From NCBI GenBank assembly GCA_013285645.1, contig JABDHJ010000004.1:1-64000 (forward strand): DNA of 64,000 nucleotides, written 5' to 3'. The translations under genes were made by a program, and so were the position numbers. The notes under the pieces are model-generated. The model did no database searches. It saw nothing but the letters and a program-made list of their open reading frames with translations, and was not told the origin of the DNA. The stretch is from Verrucomicrobiota bacterium. GTDB taxonomy: Bacteria > Verrucomicrobiota > Verrucomicrobiia > Methylacidiphilales > UBA1321. This document shows positions 18,390-27,038 of the stretch, one piece after another (within the stretch, counting starts at the first letter, position 1; each line of letters begins with the position of its first letter).

Positions 18390-18457
18390 GCGACGGCAGG
18401 GACTCAGTCCGCTCTGGCCTGTTCGCCCTAAATGTTCGGAATGCCTTCAGCCCCAAC

Positions 18458-18589
18458 GGAGACCTCTGCGAAACTCTCACATTTATCATTGGTCATCCTG
18501 AGCTTGTCGAAGGATCAGTTCGGTCTGCCTTTCTTCGATATACAGAACTGATCTTGCACACACGTGTGTGCGACAAGTTCCTCAGGAAC
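18458..18589. repeat. dispersed palindromic repeat (cctgagcttgtcgaagg family)
   Basis: It begins with the segment gacctctgcgaaactctcac found also at 39919 and, inverted, at 48388. It continues with tcatcctgagcttgtcgaag and aactgatc...cgacaagttcctcagg, which folds back on the first half. The inner part contains the palindrome cacacacgtgtgtg. No coding potential is seen. Confidence 0.85.
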
Positions 18590-18637
18590 CTGCCTTGGGT
18601 TTCTTGCCTTCGGTATTCCGGAGGAATGGCACAATCC

Positions 18638-18801
18638 TAGCCGGTGGTTGATCCCGTTGCGGGCGACACCACCGGAAAATATTCCACAAGGAGCGCACCC
18701 CGGGCAGGGGTGCCACCTCTGTACGACCCCTGTCGGGGACAGTTTGCGAGGGGATAAAATACCGGTGGTGGCGACCGCTGCTGAGATCTTACCACCGGCT
18801 A
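18638..18801. repeat. compound inverted repeat, ~164 bases
   Basis: Outer arms tagccggtggt (18638-18648) and accaccggcta (18791-18801) are exact reverse complements. Inside are ccggtggt...accaccgg (18641-18675), caccccgggcaggggtg, and gacccctgtcggggac, each a hairpin in itself. The mosaic looks like a non-coding palindromic repeat rather than an insertion sequence; there is no transposase. Confidence 0.75.
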
Positions 18802-19057
18802 AAGCACGTTAAAGAATTATGCACACAATGCAGTATGCATTCTCCCGGGTAGCCCGGACGCCCCATCCTGTGCACAATAACTTAAAATTCTTTAGGTTCG
18901 TGAGGCGGGCTTATTTCGGAAAATGGGAAGGCTTTTGTATCCTGAACGGCGAAAAACGGCACGTTGTCCTTGCCTCTAAAGATCAAGTTGGGAGATTTAT
19001 TACTTAAAATTAATTTATCTTGGTTTAGTTGGCGAGATTCAGTAGGTTACACGCGAA
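18802..19057. other. gene-free AT-rich leader of the autotransporter gene
   Basis: This stretch holds a small inverted repeat (aaagaatt 18811-18818 with aattcttt 18886-18893) and then AT-rich sequence up to the autotransporter ATG. Its lower GC suggests promoter elements, but I cannot assign -35/-10 boxes with confidence. A 62-codon open frame (18819-19007) crosses the hairpin and lacks a ribosome-binding site; I do not call it. Confidence 0.5.
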
Positions 19058-22000
19058 ATGAAACTTTTTTGGAGAAGTATCGTCTTTCTCGCGGTTGCGA
19101 GTGTTGCGCCACTGGCCTTTGGGCAAAACACAATCTTATTTAGCGGGAATCAGGCTCTTGTTCCTAATCAGCAGGGCTACACGGGTAATTATAACGATAC
19201 TACACAGTGGCAGGGTGGCGTAATACCGACGGGAACGGCCAACACGGGAGCGATTGCTAGTTTTTTGGTCAATAATATTGAAACGGGTAACGTCAATGGA
19301 TTTCTTACCTTCAATAATCCCCTGACGGTGAATGTTGCGAATGTCTCCGGAGGTCTATCCGCTCAAGGTTTGCTATTTCAAGGCGAAGGTGAATTTGCGA
19401 ACACGACCCAAGGTGTGATCAATATCCCCCTCGCGACGGGCGCAATCTTTACTATTACGGGGAACAACCTCACCGGAACGCAAGATGCTATTCAGGTCGA
19501 AGACGGAGTGACCGCCAATATTTCAGGAGGCTCGTTGAATATACAAAAGGGAAATATCGTCGTGGGCGACGACGGAGTTTTTTTTGGTACCAATTATACG
19601 GACGGGCTGACTTTCTCAAAAACGAACGTGACAATAGGATCGGGTATCTCCATGAGCGTTGGGGCCGGTACGAGTTCTCTCTTTGGGACCACTATCGCGG
19701 GCATAGCCAGTCAAAACCAGTCTTCGGTGACGACTGGAAATTCATTTTTCCTTCAGATCGGTACGCAAGGCACCTTTGGCTTCGGCAATGGAAGTTATAG
19801 CCTGACAAACAACAGTGCCCTCTCTCTCGGTGGTGCAAGCACCATCGAAATTGGTACAGGCAAGCTTAGCCAAGACTCCAACTCAACGATTAGCTTGGGC
19901 TCAGGCTCTGAGATCATTGTGGGCACCAACTCCGGCGACAATGCGAATTTTCAATCGGCCGGTAACATCAATCTGGTCGATACCAGTGTTATCATCGGCC
20001 TCGATGGCTCGACCGGAACCTTCACTCAGACGAGTGGAGCTATTTCCGGCACAGCCAGCTTGGATATCGGTCTTTTTGGTACGGGCTCCTATTTGCTTTC
20101 AAGTGGAAGTGGAACTTTCTCGCAGGGCATCACGGTCGGAGATAATGGTGGCACCGGCTTGATCGATCAGACGGGCGGTTCACTGACGGCGAGTGGGGCT
20201 TTCGTTACAAACGTTGGCGTGAACGGAATCGGTACCTATCTTCTTGAGGGAGGTTCGGTCGATTTTCAGGGAGGATTGAATGTCGGGGGCTTGGGAATTT
20301 TGACTCAAACCGGCGGCACACTTTCTTCAGAAGGTGCTACAACGATTTCGGGAACCTACACGATGGCGGGTGTGAGTGCCACCTTCGCTAATACACTGAC
20401 CGTGAATGGTGAACTGGACATTAACAGCGGCACGCTTACGGTGGGACGGGATTTGCTCGGAGGAAGCGGGACGATCAACTTCGGTGGAGGCACGCTCGCT
20501 CTGACCGGTACCGGATCAACCGGGACGACCTATGAATATAATTTCGCTGGCAGTCTTGTGTCGGGTACCTCCACGATCGATGTGAGTGATAAGAGTGGCA
20601 CGCTCACCGGCACCTTCATCTTTAACCAATCCTTGGCGGGTGCTGGCGGAATATCCTTGGTTGGTAATGGCAACACGGACTTTTATTTCGCTGACTTGAA
20701 TCCGAATGCTCCTAACGCGAGCCTTTTCAATACCTATCAGGGCTCGACTGGGATCAATGGTGGGACGCTGTTTGCCACGCAAGCCGATCTCCAAAGCTCC
20801 AACGCCCTGACGGTGGGCGCCACCGGAACCCTTAATCTGACCCTCGACCCAAATGGGGTGGGAATGGCCATTACGGGGCCAATTAATGGCACGGGTACGA
20901 TCGCGCTCCAATTCAATTCGACCGGAACCCAGACCTTCGTCATGCCCAATGCCAATGGCTTTGATGGCACCGTGGCACTTGGCGTGAATGGTAACGCAGG
21001 AACACTTCAAATTTATAACGGGACCTTTGAGAACATTACCGACAACGGGACGAGCAGTTCGGTTACGATCGGAGGTACCACGGTGTTGGATTCGACTGTT
21101 CCCACCAGCGGCACAGTCTTCCTACCTGGTGCCAACAGCTACACGGGTTTGACCACGGTCAATTCCGGATTCACTGTTGCGGCGAATCAATTTCACGGCG
21201 ATGTCAGCTATTCAGGAGCTCTTGCCACCTCGACTTATCCGTTCGCGGCGGGGACTTCCTCCACTCCCAGCACCATGACTATCGCGGGTACGCTTAATGC
21301 GGTTCCGTCTAATTTGCTTGGTGCAGCTCCTCCCACGCTTTTGATCTTCACCAATGGAACAACGGCAGACACTTTTTTAGTTAACAATAATGGTAACGCC
21401 GCGGACACTTCAACCATCTCTGGATTGATTAGTGTGAAAGGGTCGGGAACCGGCACTTATGATGTGGTCCAGGCCACGACGGGAACCCTCACGCTTGGCA
21501 CTGTAAGTGTTCTTCCAGCCGGGTCTCTGTACAGTTACCAAGTGGTGGGCCTTGTTAACAACGATAAAGATTTGGAAATCCAGACGACACAGAACACATT
21601 GTCTACGTTTGCGCAGACACCCGCGCAAAAGGCGGTGGCCGGTTCGCTCGATCCGCTGACGCAATCCCCGCCTCCCTCCTTTGCCCCATTGCTGACGATT
21701 TTCAATAATATGTCTGCCTCCCAAATTCCGATCGCGCTGGGGCAGCTTTCCACGCAGAGCTTGCAGTTTTCGCGAAACATCGCGTTTGAAAACTCCACCT
21801 ATTTGGTTCAGAGATTGGATGGCGTACTCGCCGACATGCGCAGCGGCTATGCAGGTCTCGATTTGAATAGCATCACTTGCACCATGCCCGGATTCGATAG
21901 CGGCCTGGGGCACTCGATGCAATCGATGTTCGCCTCCAACGCTCCCAGTTTTCACACCACGGCGCCCAACGGCGTTAATTACTATCCGGATGGCGGATCC

Positions 22001-22999
22001 ACGCCGTCCTCCACCCCCAGCTCCGATTACGACCAACCGGTCACACCTTCGTCGCGCATGACGCCTTCCCAGGCAGCCAGCCCGACAACTTATGACGGAC
22101 AGGTTCTTTCCGATAGCCCCGTTCCGATGGGCTCTGCGCCGCCATCCTTGAAGACTTCACGGTTCAGCGAGTTCGTTGCCGGGGACGTTGTCCTGGCCGA
22201 CATCAACCAGAACGCGATGCAGGACATACCTTCAAAAGCCACTTATACGTCCGGGGACATCTCGGCGGGCGTTGCCTACAGGATGACATCGAACCTCTCC
22301 GTGGGAGTGCTCCTTGATTACAATCACACCAATGCGACGACCGATGGCAATGGCAGCAAGACCACGGTCAACAGCATCACGCCCGGCATTTATGCCACTT
22401 TCTTCGAGAAAGGCTTTTACGCCAACGGACTTTTCGCCTTCGGCTTTAATAATTATAACAACAGCCGGAATGTTTCGTTCCTGGGCGGCACAGCCAACAG
22501 CTCGCCTACGGGTCAGCAATACACGGCCAATATCGATTTCGGGTATGATTTTCATCCCGACAGACAATGGGTCGTGGGCCCCACCCTTGGCCTTACCTAC
22601 ACGCATCTCGACATCGATTCCTTTTCCGAAACCGGCGTGCCCCTGGCCAATCTTAACGTCAACAGCCAGAGCTTGGACAGCCTTCGCAGCCGCCTCGGCG
22701 GCCATGTGGAGTACATGACGCGCGTCGGCAGCGTTATACTTCAACCAAGCGTGACCGCCATGTGGCAGCACGAATTTTTGGATGACGGCGCCGGTATCAC
22801 CAGCAGCTGGCAGGCTTTCTCGGCCTCCCCGTTCACCACCCCAATGGCCGCGACCACGACGGACAGCGCGTTACTGGGCTGTGGATTGACGGCCACGCTG
22901 GATAATTCGATGGCCTTTTTCCTCAGTTACCTCGCCGATGTCGGCGGTAGCGATTACCTCTCCCAGAGCATTGTTGGCGGAGTCAAAGCGAGCTTCTAA
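19058..22999 (+). CDS. Autotransporter (type V secretion) with beta-barrel
   Basis: A 1313-residue surface protein. Residues 1-22 are a Sec signal peptide (hydrophobic IVFLAVASVAPLAFG, then Q). The passenger, to about residue 860, is Gly/Thr/Ser/Asn-rich beta-helix material with repeating phrases such as GTGSYLL, GIGTYLLEGG, DQTGGSL and TQTGGTL, like autotransporter-associated beta-strand repeats. TPAQKAVAGSLDPL begins the helical junction typical of these proteins (QIPIALGQLSTQSL). A Ser/Pro-rich linker (about 970-1030) precedes a ~280-residue 12-strand barrel that ends in the outer-membrane signature VKASF with terminal Phe. The passenger DNA is more AT-rich than neighbouring genes. Function is probably adhesion or surface display. 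The stop overlaps the convergent channel gene. Confidence 0.9.
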   Translation: MKLFWRSIVFLAVASVAPLAFGQNTILFSGNQALVPNQQGYTGNYNDTTQWQGGVIPTGTANTGAIASFLVNNIETGNVNGFLTFNNPLTVNVANVSGGLSAQGLLFQGEGEFANTTQGVINIPLATGAIFTITGNNLTGTQDAIQVEDGVTANISGGSLNIQKGNIVVGDDGVFFGTNYTDGLTFSKTNVTIGSGISMSVGAGTSSLFGTTIAGIASQNQSSVTTGNSFFLQIGTQGTFGFGNGSYSLTNNSALSLGGASTIEIGTGKLSQDSNSTISLGSGSEIIVGTNSGDNANFQSAGNINLVDTSVIIGLDGSTGTFTQTSGAISGTASLDIGLFGTGSYLLSSGSGTFSQGITVGDNGGTGLIDQTGGSLTASGAFVTNVGVNGIGTYLLEGGSVDFQGGLNVGGLGILTQTGGTLSSEGATTISGTYTMAGVSATFANTLTVNGELDINSGTLTVGRDLLGGSGTINFGGGTLALTGTGSTGTTYEYNFAGSLVSGTSTIDVSDKSGTLTGTFIFNQSLAGAGGISLVGNGNTDFYFADLNPNAPNASLFNTYQGSTGINGGTLFATQADLQSSNALTVGATGTLNLTLDPNGVGMAITGPINGTGTIALQFNSTGTQTFVMPNANGFDGTVALGVNGNAGTLQIYNGTFENITDNGTSSSVTIGGTTVLDSTVPTSGTVFLPGANSYTGLTTVNSGFTVAANQFHGDVSYSGALATSTYPFAAGTSSTPSTMTIAGTLNAVPSNLLGAAPPTLLIFTNGTTADTFLVNNNGNAADTSTISGLISVKGSGTGTYDVVQATTGTLTLGTVSVLPAGSLYSYQVVGLVNNDKDLEIQTTQNTLSTFAQTPAQKAVAGSLDPLTQSPPPSFAPLLTIFNNMSASQIPIALGQLSTQSLQFSRNIAFENSTYLVQRLDGVLADMRSGYAGLDLNSITCTMPGFDSGLGHSMQSMFASNAPSFHTTAPNGVNYYPDGGSTPSSTPSSDYDQPVTPSSRMTPSQAASPTTYDGQVLSDSPVPMGSAPPSLKTSRFSEFVAGDVVLADINQNAMQDIPSKATYTSGDISAGVAYRMTSNLSVGVLLDYNHTNATTDGNGSKTTVNSITPGIYATFFEKGFYANGLFAFGFNNYNNSRNVSFLGGTANSSPTGQQYTANIDFGYDFHPDRQWVVGPTLGLTYTHLDIDSFSETGVPLANLNVNSQSLDSLRSRLGGHVEYMTRVGSVILQPSVTAMWQHEFLDDGAGITSSWQAFSASPFTTPMAATTTDSALLGCGLTATLDNSMAFFLSYLADVGGSDYLSQSIVGGVKASF

Positions 23000-23727
23000 C
23001 CATCCTCGCGCCGGTCTACAGATTCAGCCGAGCGGCTGATCGGCGCGGAAGTTGAAGAGGCCACTCCGTAAAGCCCGACGAACCGGGCGATGATGATCGT
23101 GTTGTAAAAAGTCCCCACGACAGCCTCCATTACGCAGAGCATGCGAACCACGGGATCTCTAGGGAGAATATCACCGAAGCCGGTCGTGGTCAGGGTCGTA
23201 TAACTGAAATAAAGCAAGTCGCTCATGTCTGGCATAAGCTTGGTGGTGTCCGAGGTGATAAGAGCCTGATGGTTCCCGATGGTGATGGCACGATAGAGAC
23301 CGGCCCAAAGGACCCCCAAGATGAGATACCCGCAAATCGCGGCACATAGAACTTCCCGGTCAATGTAAACGGCGCGAATCAACCATTGGGCCAGAAGGAC
23401 AAAAATCGTCATGAGAATGACCATGAAGAGAATGGGAGCCAGGATGCTGGTGCCACTGAAAAGACCGCTGCCGTCCGTGAGCACGCTGATGAGAAACCAA
23501 GTCATGATCAACGAGATCAGCGCAAAGAGGACACGCCGATTTTCAACGATGCCATAGATAACCGCCAGAAGCACAGTCGCTACCAGAGGCGTAATAATAT
23601 CGTCTCTCCGATCGTAGATTTCCGGAATCGGGCTGATAATCAACAGCGAGATGATTCCGCACAAAAGCAGCAGCCACTTGTGTTTTGCCATCCAGAAAAA
23701 GCCGGGGGATCTCATAAACAGATGCAT
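22996..23727 (-). CDS. Ion channel (two-TM K+ channel pore) membrane protein
   Basis: A 243-residue inner-membrane protein with about six hydrophobic segments. The last two flank a pore loop of the Ion_trans_2 family: YFSYTTLTTTGFGDILPRDP, with filter TTGFGD in place of the usual T-V-G-Y-G-D. The final helix (MEAVVGTFYNTIIIARFVGLY) matches the inner helix of bacterial K+ channels. There is no cytoplasmic RCK domain, only a short Ser/Arg tail. It is convergent with the autotransporter, the stop codons overlapping by four bases, and begins 13 bases after the hemQ stop, so the two may be co-transcribed. A second start (MRSPGFF) four codons later is possible. Confidence 0.85.
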   Translation of the reverse strand: MHLFMRSPGFFWMAKHKWLLLLCGIISLLIISPIPEIYDRRDDIITPLVATVLLAVIYGIVENRRVLFALISLIMTWFLISVLTDGSGLFSGTSILAPILFMVILMTIFVLLAQWLIRAVYIDREVLCAAICGYLILGVLWAGLYRAITIGNHQALITSDTTKLMPDMSDLLYFSYTTLTTTGFGDILPRDPVVRMLCVMEAVVGTFYNTIIIARFVGLYGVASSTSAPISRSAESVDRREDG

Positions 23728-23740
23728 GATCTCGAGTGCC

Positions 23741-24583
23741 TCAAACCAGTTGCAACCGCCGGTAAATTTCCTTCAGAGGCAAGGGAAGGCCATTATAAAA
23801 AGGGCCAAATTCAGAGTAACCATGGCTGACTTCATCGAAACGCATTTCGTACACAATGGCTTTGATCTCGTAGGGATCGTGGGCAAAGAGAGTAACGCCC
23901 CATTCCCAGTCATCGAGGCCGGTCGAGCCGGTGACAAGTTGCCGGACGCGGCCCGCATAGGTGCGTCCGACGCGCATGTGGCCGCCCATCAGCTCTCGCC
24001 GTTTTTGGTAATCGAGCGCATACCAATTTTGACCCGGTTCCCGCTTTTTGCTCATCGGGTAGAAACAGAAATATTCCCACTCAGGTAAAACGGGATAGAG
24101 CCGGTCGTGCGTGTAATGCCCGATGCGTTCACGAAAAGTCGCGAGCTTTGCTTCCGATTCAGCACTGCCGCGCGCGATGCCCTCGGCTTTCTCGATCTCC
24201 AGGGCGTAATCGTCCTCCTTTTGCGTGTACTCCGATTTTTCAGTCATGGAGAGATAGGTGAACTCGGGCACGAGAACATCCGGGCCGAGTGATGCGGTGA
24301 TGCTCTTTTCCAAGGCGTTGAGATCATGCAGATCGGGGGTGAGAATCATGAAGCCGATATCGGCCCGGGCAAACATGGAAAGGGTGACGACCTGGGTCTG
24401 GGGCTGCTGACGCGATGTGGCGAGAAGCGTCTCGAGATAATCGAGCGCGACAGCACGTTCGTCTGCGGTTTTCGCCCGCCATGCGGCCAAATCAACGCGG
24501 TAAAAGAGATGAAGTGCACCCAGACCCTCCTGGGGTCGGAGAGGTTTGGTGGGAGTTTCGTGGGGAGTGGCTTCGGTTGTCAC
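23741..24583 (-). CDS. hemQ: HemQ-type coproheme decarboxylase (chlorite dismutase family)
   Basis: A 280-residue cytoplasmic protein of the Cld fold. It would turn Fe-coproporphyrin III into heme b with peroxide, the last step of the coproporphyrin-dependent heme route. The C-terminal half is strongly conserved: FCFYPMSKKREPGQNWYALD, RRELMGGHMRVGR (proximal heme His), GSTGLDDWEWGVTLFAHDP and YEMRFDEVSHGYSEFGPFY. There is no signal peptide, unlike true periplasmic chlorite dismutases, which favours HemQ. The frame is open to 24940; I choose the GTG at 24583 because upstream residues do not resemble the family and cross a palindromic repeat. No ribosome-binding site is obvious. Confidence 0.85.
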   Translation of the reverse strand: MTTEATPHETPTKPLRPQEGLGALHLFYRVDLAAWRAKTADERAVALDYLETLLATSRQQPQTQVVTLSMFARADIGFMILTPDLHDLNALEKSITASLGPDVLVPEFTYLSMTEKSEYTQKEDDYALEIEKAEGIARGSAESEAKLATFRERIGHYTHDRLYPVLPEWEYFCFYPMSKKREPGQNWYALDYQKRRELMGGHMRVGRTYAGRVRQLVTGSTGLDDWEWGVTLFAHDPYEIKAIVYEMRFDEVSHGYSEFGPFYNGLPLPLKEIYRRLQLV

Positions 24584-24633
24584 GCGACTACAATAGGACA
24601 AATTCAGCCGGGTGAAATCAGGAAATATTTGTC

Positions 24634-24662
24634 TGTAGCGGCAGTCCATGACCGTAGCTACA
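24634..24662. repeat. degenerate tgtagcgg palindrome
   Basis: The sequence tgtagcggcagtccatgacc followed by gtagctaca is an imperfect copy of the hairpin seen at 60876 and 63145 (tgtagcggcggtctatgacc). It lies between the divergent hemQ and MidA genes, directly upstream of both. Confidence 0.65.
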
Positions 24663-24670
24663 ATGGAAGG

Positions 24671-25810
24671 ATGATGAAACTGGAGCAGATTATTCGCGCG
24701 GAAATTCAGGAGGGCGGGCCGATGCGCTTCGACCGGTTCATGGAGTTGGCGCTCTATTGTCCCGGCCTCGGCTATTACACGAAAATCAGCGGACCTTCCC
24801 CGGTAGGGCGGAGCGGAGATTTCTACACCAGCGTCAGTGCCGGACCGCTTTTTGGTCGTCTGCTGGCGCGGCAATTTTTTCAGATGTGGCAGGCACTGGA
24901 AAAGCCTGCGCCATTTTGGATCATTGAGCAGGGTGCGCATGATGGGCAGTTGGCCCGCGACATCCTGGAATGGTGCCGTGCCGAGGTACCGGAATTCCTG
25001 GAGGTGGTGCGTTACGGCGTGGTGGATACCTCCGGTGGTGGGAGCATCCGGCAGAAATGTGGACTCGATCCCGAGCTTGCCCCGTACATGACGTGGTTTG
25101 AAAACTTCGAATCGATCGCGGAGCTTAAACCGGTCGGGGTCTTTTTTTCCAACGAACTGATCGATGCCTTTCCGGTGCGGGCGATCATTTATAAGTCAGG
25201 GGAATGGAGGGAAAGTTTTGTGGAATTGCATGAGAAAAAGGGCCTGGATTGGACGGATAAAGCGATTGAAGATGAGGAATTGAAGCGCGAAATTGCGGTG
25301 CGCTCGATTCCTGCCGTCGAAGGATATAGTACGGAAATCAATTTGAGGGCGCTCGACTGGATGGAGGGGGTTGGGCGAATCTTCCTGCGCGGTTATGTCC
25401 TGACCATCGATTATGGTTATCCCGCCTCGGTCTATTACTCCGATTTTCGGCCCGGCGGAACGTTGACGGCCTATGTGAAGCACCACGCGATCGATGATGT
25501 CTTGAGCGAGCCGGGAATGCGGGACCTGACGGCACATGTCGATTTCACTGCCTTAGTGCGAGCCGGGGAAAAGGTGGGGTTGACCACGCTCGGTTTCGTC
25601 GATCAGCAACGATTCCTGATGGGTATCGCCCACGATGAACTGAGTGGAGCAACGGAGCGGTCGGCAAAGATTCAGGAGAATTTACGCGGATGGAACACAC
25701 TCACCCATCCGGATCATCTTGGCGCGACCTTTTATGCGTTGCTGCAGGCAAAAAATGCGCCGGATAAGCTCGATTGCCTCCGCTTCGCCCGTCCCGGAGG
25801 GTGGGAATGA
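24671..25810 (+). CDS. MidA-type SAM-dependent methyltransferase
   Basis: A 379-residue protein of the NDUFAF7/MidA family, protein-arginine methyltransferases that in mitochondria act on a complex I subunit. Family marks are MRFDRFMELALYCPGLGYY, SGDFYTSVSAGPLFGRLLARQ, the SAM loop IIEQGAHDGQLARDIL (usual form E-x-G-x-G), FFSNELIDAFPVR, LTIDYGYP and GTLTAYVKHH. In this loop the second Gly position is occupied by Ala-His (GAHDG), a small departure. The open frame runs upstream to 24326, across hemQ; two ATGs at 24671 and 24674 follow a GGAAGG and are the likely starts. It overlaps the CobW gene by four bases (ATGA). The bacterial substrate is unknown. Confidence 0.85.
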   Translation: MMKLEQIIRAEIQEGGPMRFDRFMELALYCPGLGYYTKISGPSPVGRSGDFYTSVSAGPLFGRLLARQFFQMWQALEKPAPFWIIEQGAHDGQLARDILEWCRAEVPEFLEVVRYGVVDTSGGGSIRQKCGLDPELAPYMTWFENFESIAELKPVGVFFSNELIDAFPVRAIIYKSGEWRESFVELHEKKGLDWTDKAIEDEELKREIAVRSIPAVEGYSTEINLRALDWMEGVGRIFLRGYVLTIDYGYPASVYYSDFRPGGTLTAYVKHHAIDDVLSEPGMRDLTAHVDFTALVRAGEKVGLTTLGFVDQQRFLMGIAHDELSGATERSAKIQENLRGWNTLTHPDHLGATFYALLQAKNAPDKLDCLRFARPGGWE

Positions 25811-26976
25811 TTCGTCGGTTGCCCGTCACGCTGGTGGGAGGTTTTTTCGGGGCGGGCAAGACGTCCCTCTTGCACGAATTTATCAGTGAGCACCAAGGGG
25901 GACATCTGGCGGTTCTGGTGGAAAATCCTGGAGCGCTGAATCTCGATGCGAAAGCATTGGGTGGTCTCTGTGGTGCGATGCGCCGAACATCCGACATGGT
26001 GGTTGCCATCCCCAATGGCAAGGACGTGGATCAGGTGGATTGGATCGCTGCCCGGTTGCGTGAGTTTTCCGAAGCCGGACGCTTCGAGCGGGTTCTAATC
26101 GAAATGAGCGGCACGGCCAACGCCGCACGGCTGGGAGAGCACTTCGGTCTCTTGCCGGGACAGCCGGAGACATTTGCGCGGTGGGCGGAATTGCATCAAA
26201 TCGTTTGTGTGATTGATGCGCTCGATTTCTATCGCACCACCGTGGCGCCTCCTCAAAAGGCGGGGCAGGAGGATTTACTCGATTTTCAGCGCGCACAGAT
26301 TGAGGGCGCAAGCCTGCTCGTTTTGAATAAGTGCGACATCGTCAATGATGTGGAGAGAAACGCCTGCACGAAGTTGTTACGCTCGATCAATCCCCATGCC
26401 AAGATCGTTGAAACGGACTATGGCGAAGTGCCTCCGGAAATGATTTCCAGTCTGGCTTCGCCGCAGGAACTGGGATTGGCGGTGGAGCCTCGTCCTCGAG
26501 TTCAAACGGAACGTAGCACAACAGAATCGACGGAGTCTGTTTTGGCCAGCGCACTTTACCGCGCCTATCGCCCTTTTCATCCCGGACGTTTCTGGGATTG
26601 GTATAACGGAGATCATCCCGGTCTGTTGCGGGTGAAGGGACTCATCTGGCTTGCCTCGCGCAATCTGCTGGTGGGCGGAGTGTCGCGAACGCGCTGGCAA
26701 AATAGTTGCGGCGCGGCGGGCATTTGGTGGGCGGCACTGCCACGGGAAGATTGGCCGGAGGACCCCGAAGCGCTGATGCGAATGCAGGAAAACTGGCGCG
26801 AACCGTATGGTGACCGTCGACAGGAATTGGTTTTGATCGGTGACGCCACGCTTCTTTCCAGCTTACCGCGCGAACTTGACGCCTGTCTGTTGACCGCGGA
26901 CGAATACGCGCGTCCCGTCGCGGAGTGGGGAGCGTTCCCTGATCCTTTTCCGACTTGGGACGTGGAAGAGGTGTAG
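25807..26976 (+). CDS. CobW/COG0523 family GTPase lacking the CxCC motif
   Basis: A 389-residue P-loop GTPase of the G3E/CobW family, usually metallochaperones for Zn, Co or other metals. Walker A is GGFFGAGKTSL, the switch region VLIEMSGTANAA, the base-specificity motif NKCD. The C-terminal CobW_C domain is typical of the YciC branch (FHPGRFWDWY, GDRRQELVLIGD). At the metal site, where relatives read N-G-C-I-C-C, this protein reads NGKDVDQ (about residues 69-75), so all three cysteines are gone. It overlaps the MidA stop (ATGA), indicating an operon. Either the metal role is lost or another ligand set is used. Confidence 0.85.
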   Translation: MIRRLPVTLVGGFFGAGKTSLLHEFISEHQGGHLAVLVENPGALNLDAKALGGLCGAMRRTSDMVVAIPNGKDVDQVDWIAARLREFSEAGRFERVLIEMSGTANAARLGEHFGLLPGQPETFARWAELHQIVCVIDALDFYRTTVAPPQKAGQEDLLDFQRAQIEGASLLVLNKCDIVNDVERNACTKLLRSINPHAKIVETDYGEVPPEMISSLASPQELGLAVEPRPRVQTERSTTESTESVLASALYRAYRPFHPGRFWDWYNGDHPGLLRVKGLIWLASRNLLVGGVSRTRWQNSCGAAGIWWAALPREDWPEDPEALMRMQENWREPYGDRRQELVLIGDATLLSSLPRELDACLLTADEYARPVAEWGAFPDPFPTWDVEEV

Positions 26977-26983
26977 AACTTTG

Positions 26984-27038
26984 ATGGTAGCCGTTGCACT
27001 CTGTGCGACGGACCGGTGCAAGAGACTGCGCCGGCTAC
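26984..27038. repeat. imperfect ggtagccg/cggctac inverted repeat
   Basis: Arms ggtagccg and cggctac bracket inner palindromic matches (gcactctgtgc, cggaccg). It separates the convergent CobW gene and the triple-repeat protein. The TAG stop of the latter (27035-27037 on the minus strand) lies inside the right arm. Confidence 0.7.

Noticed and set aside
18638-18801. Insertion sequence remnant suggested by terminal inverted repeats
   Set aside because: No transposase fragment or target duplication can be seen; better explained as a non-coding palindromic repeat.
18819-19007. 62-codon open frame ahead of the autotransporter
   Set aside because: It crosses a palindromic repeat, lacks a ribosome-binding site and has no recognisable sequence character.
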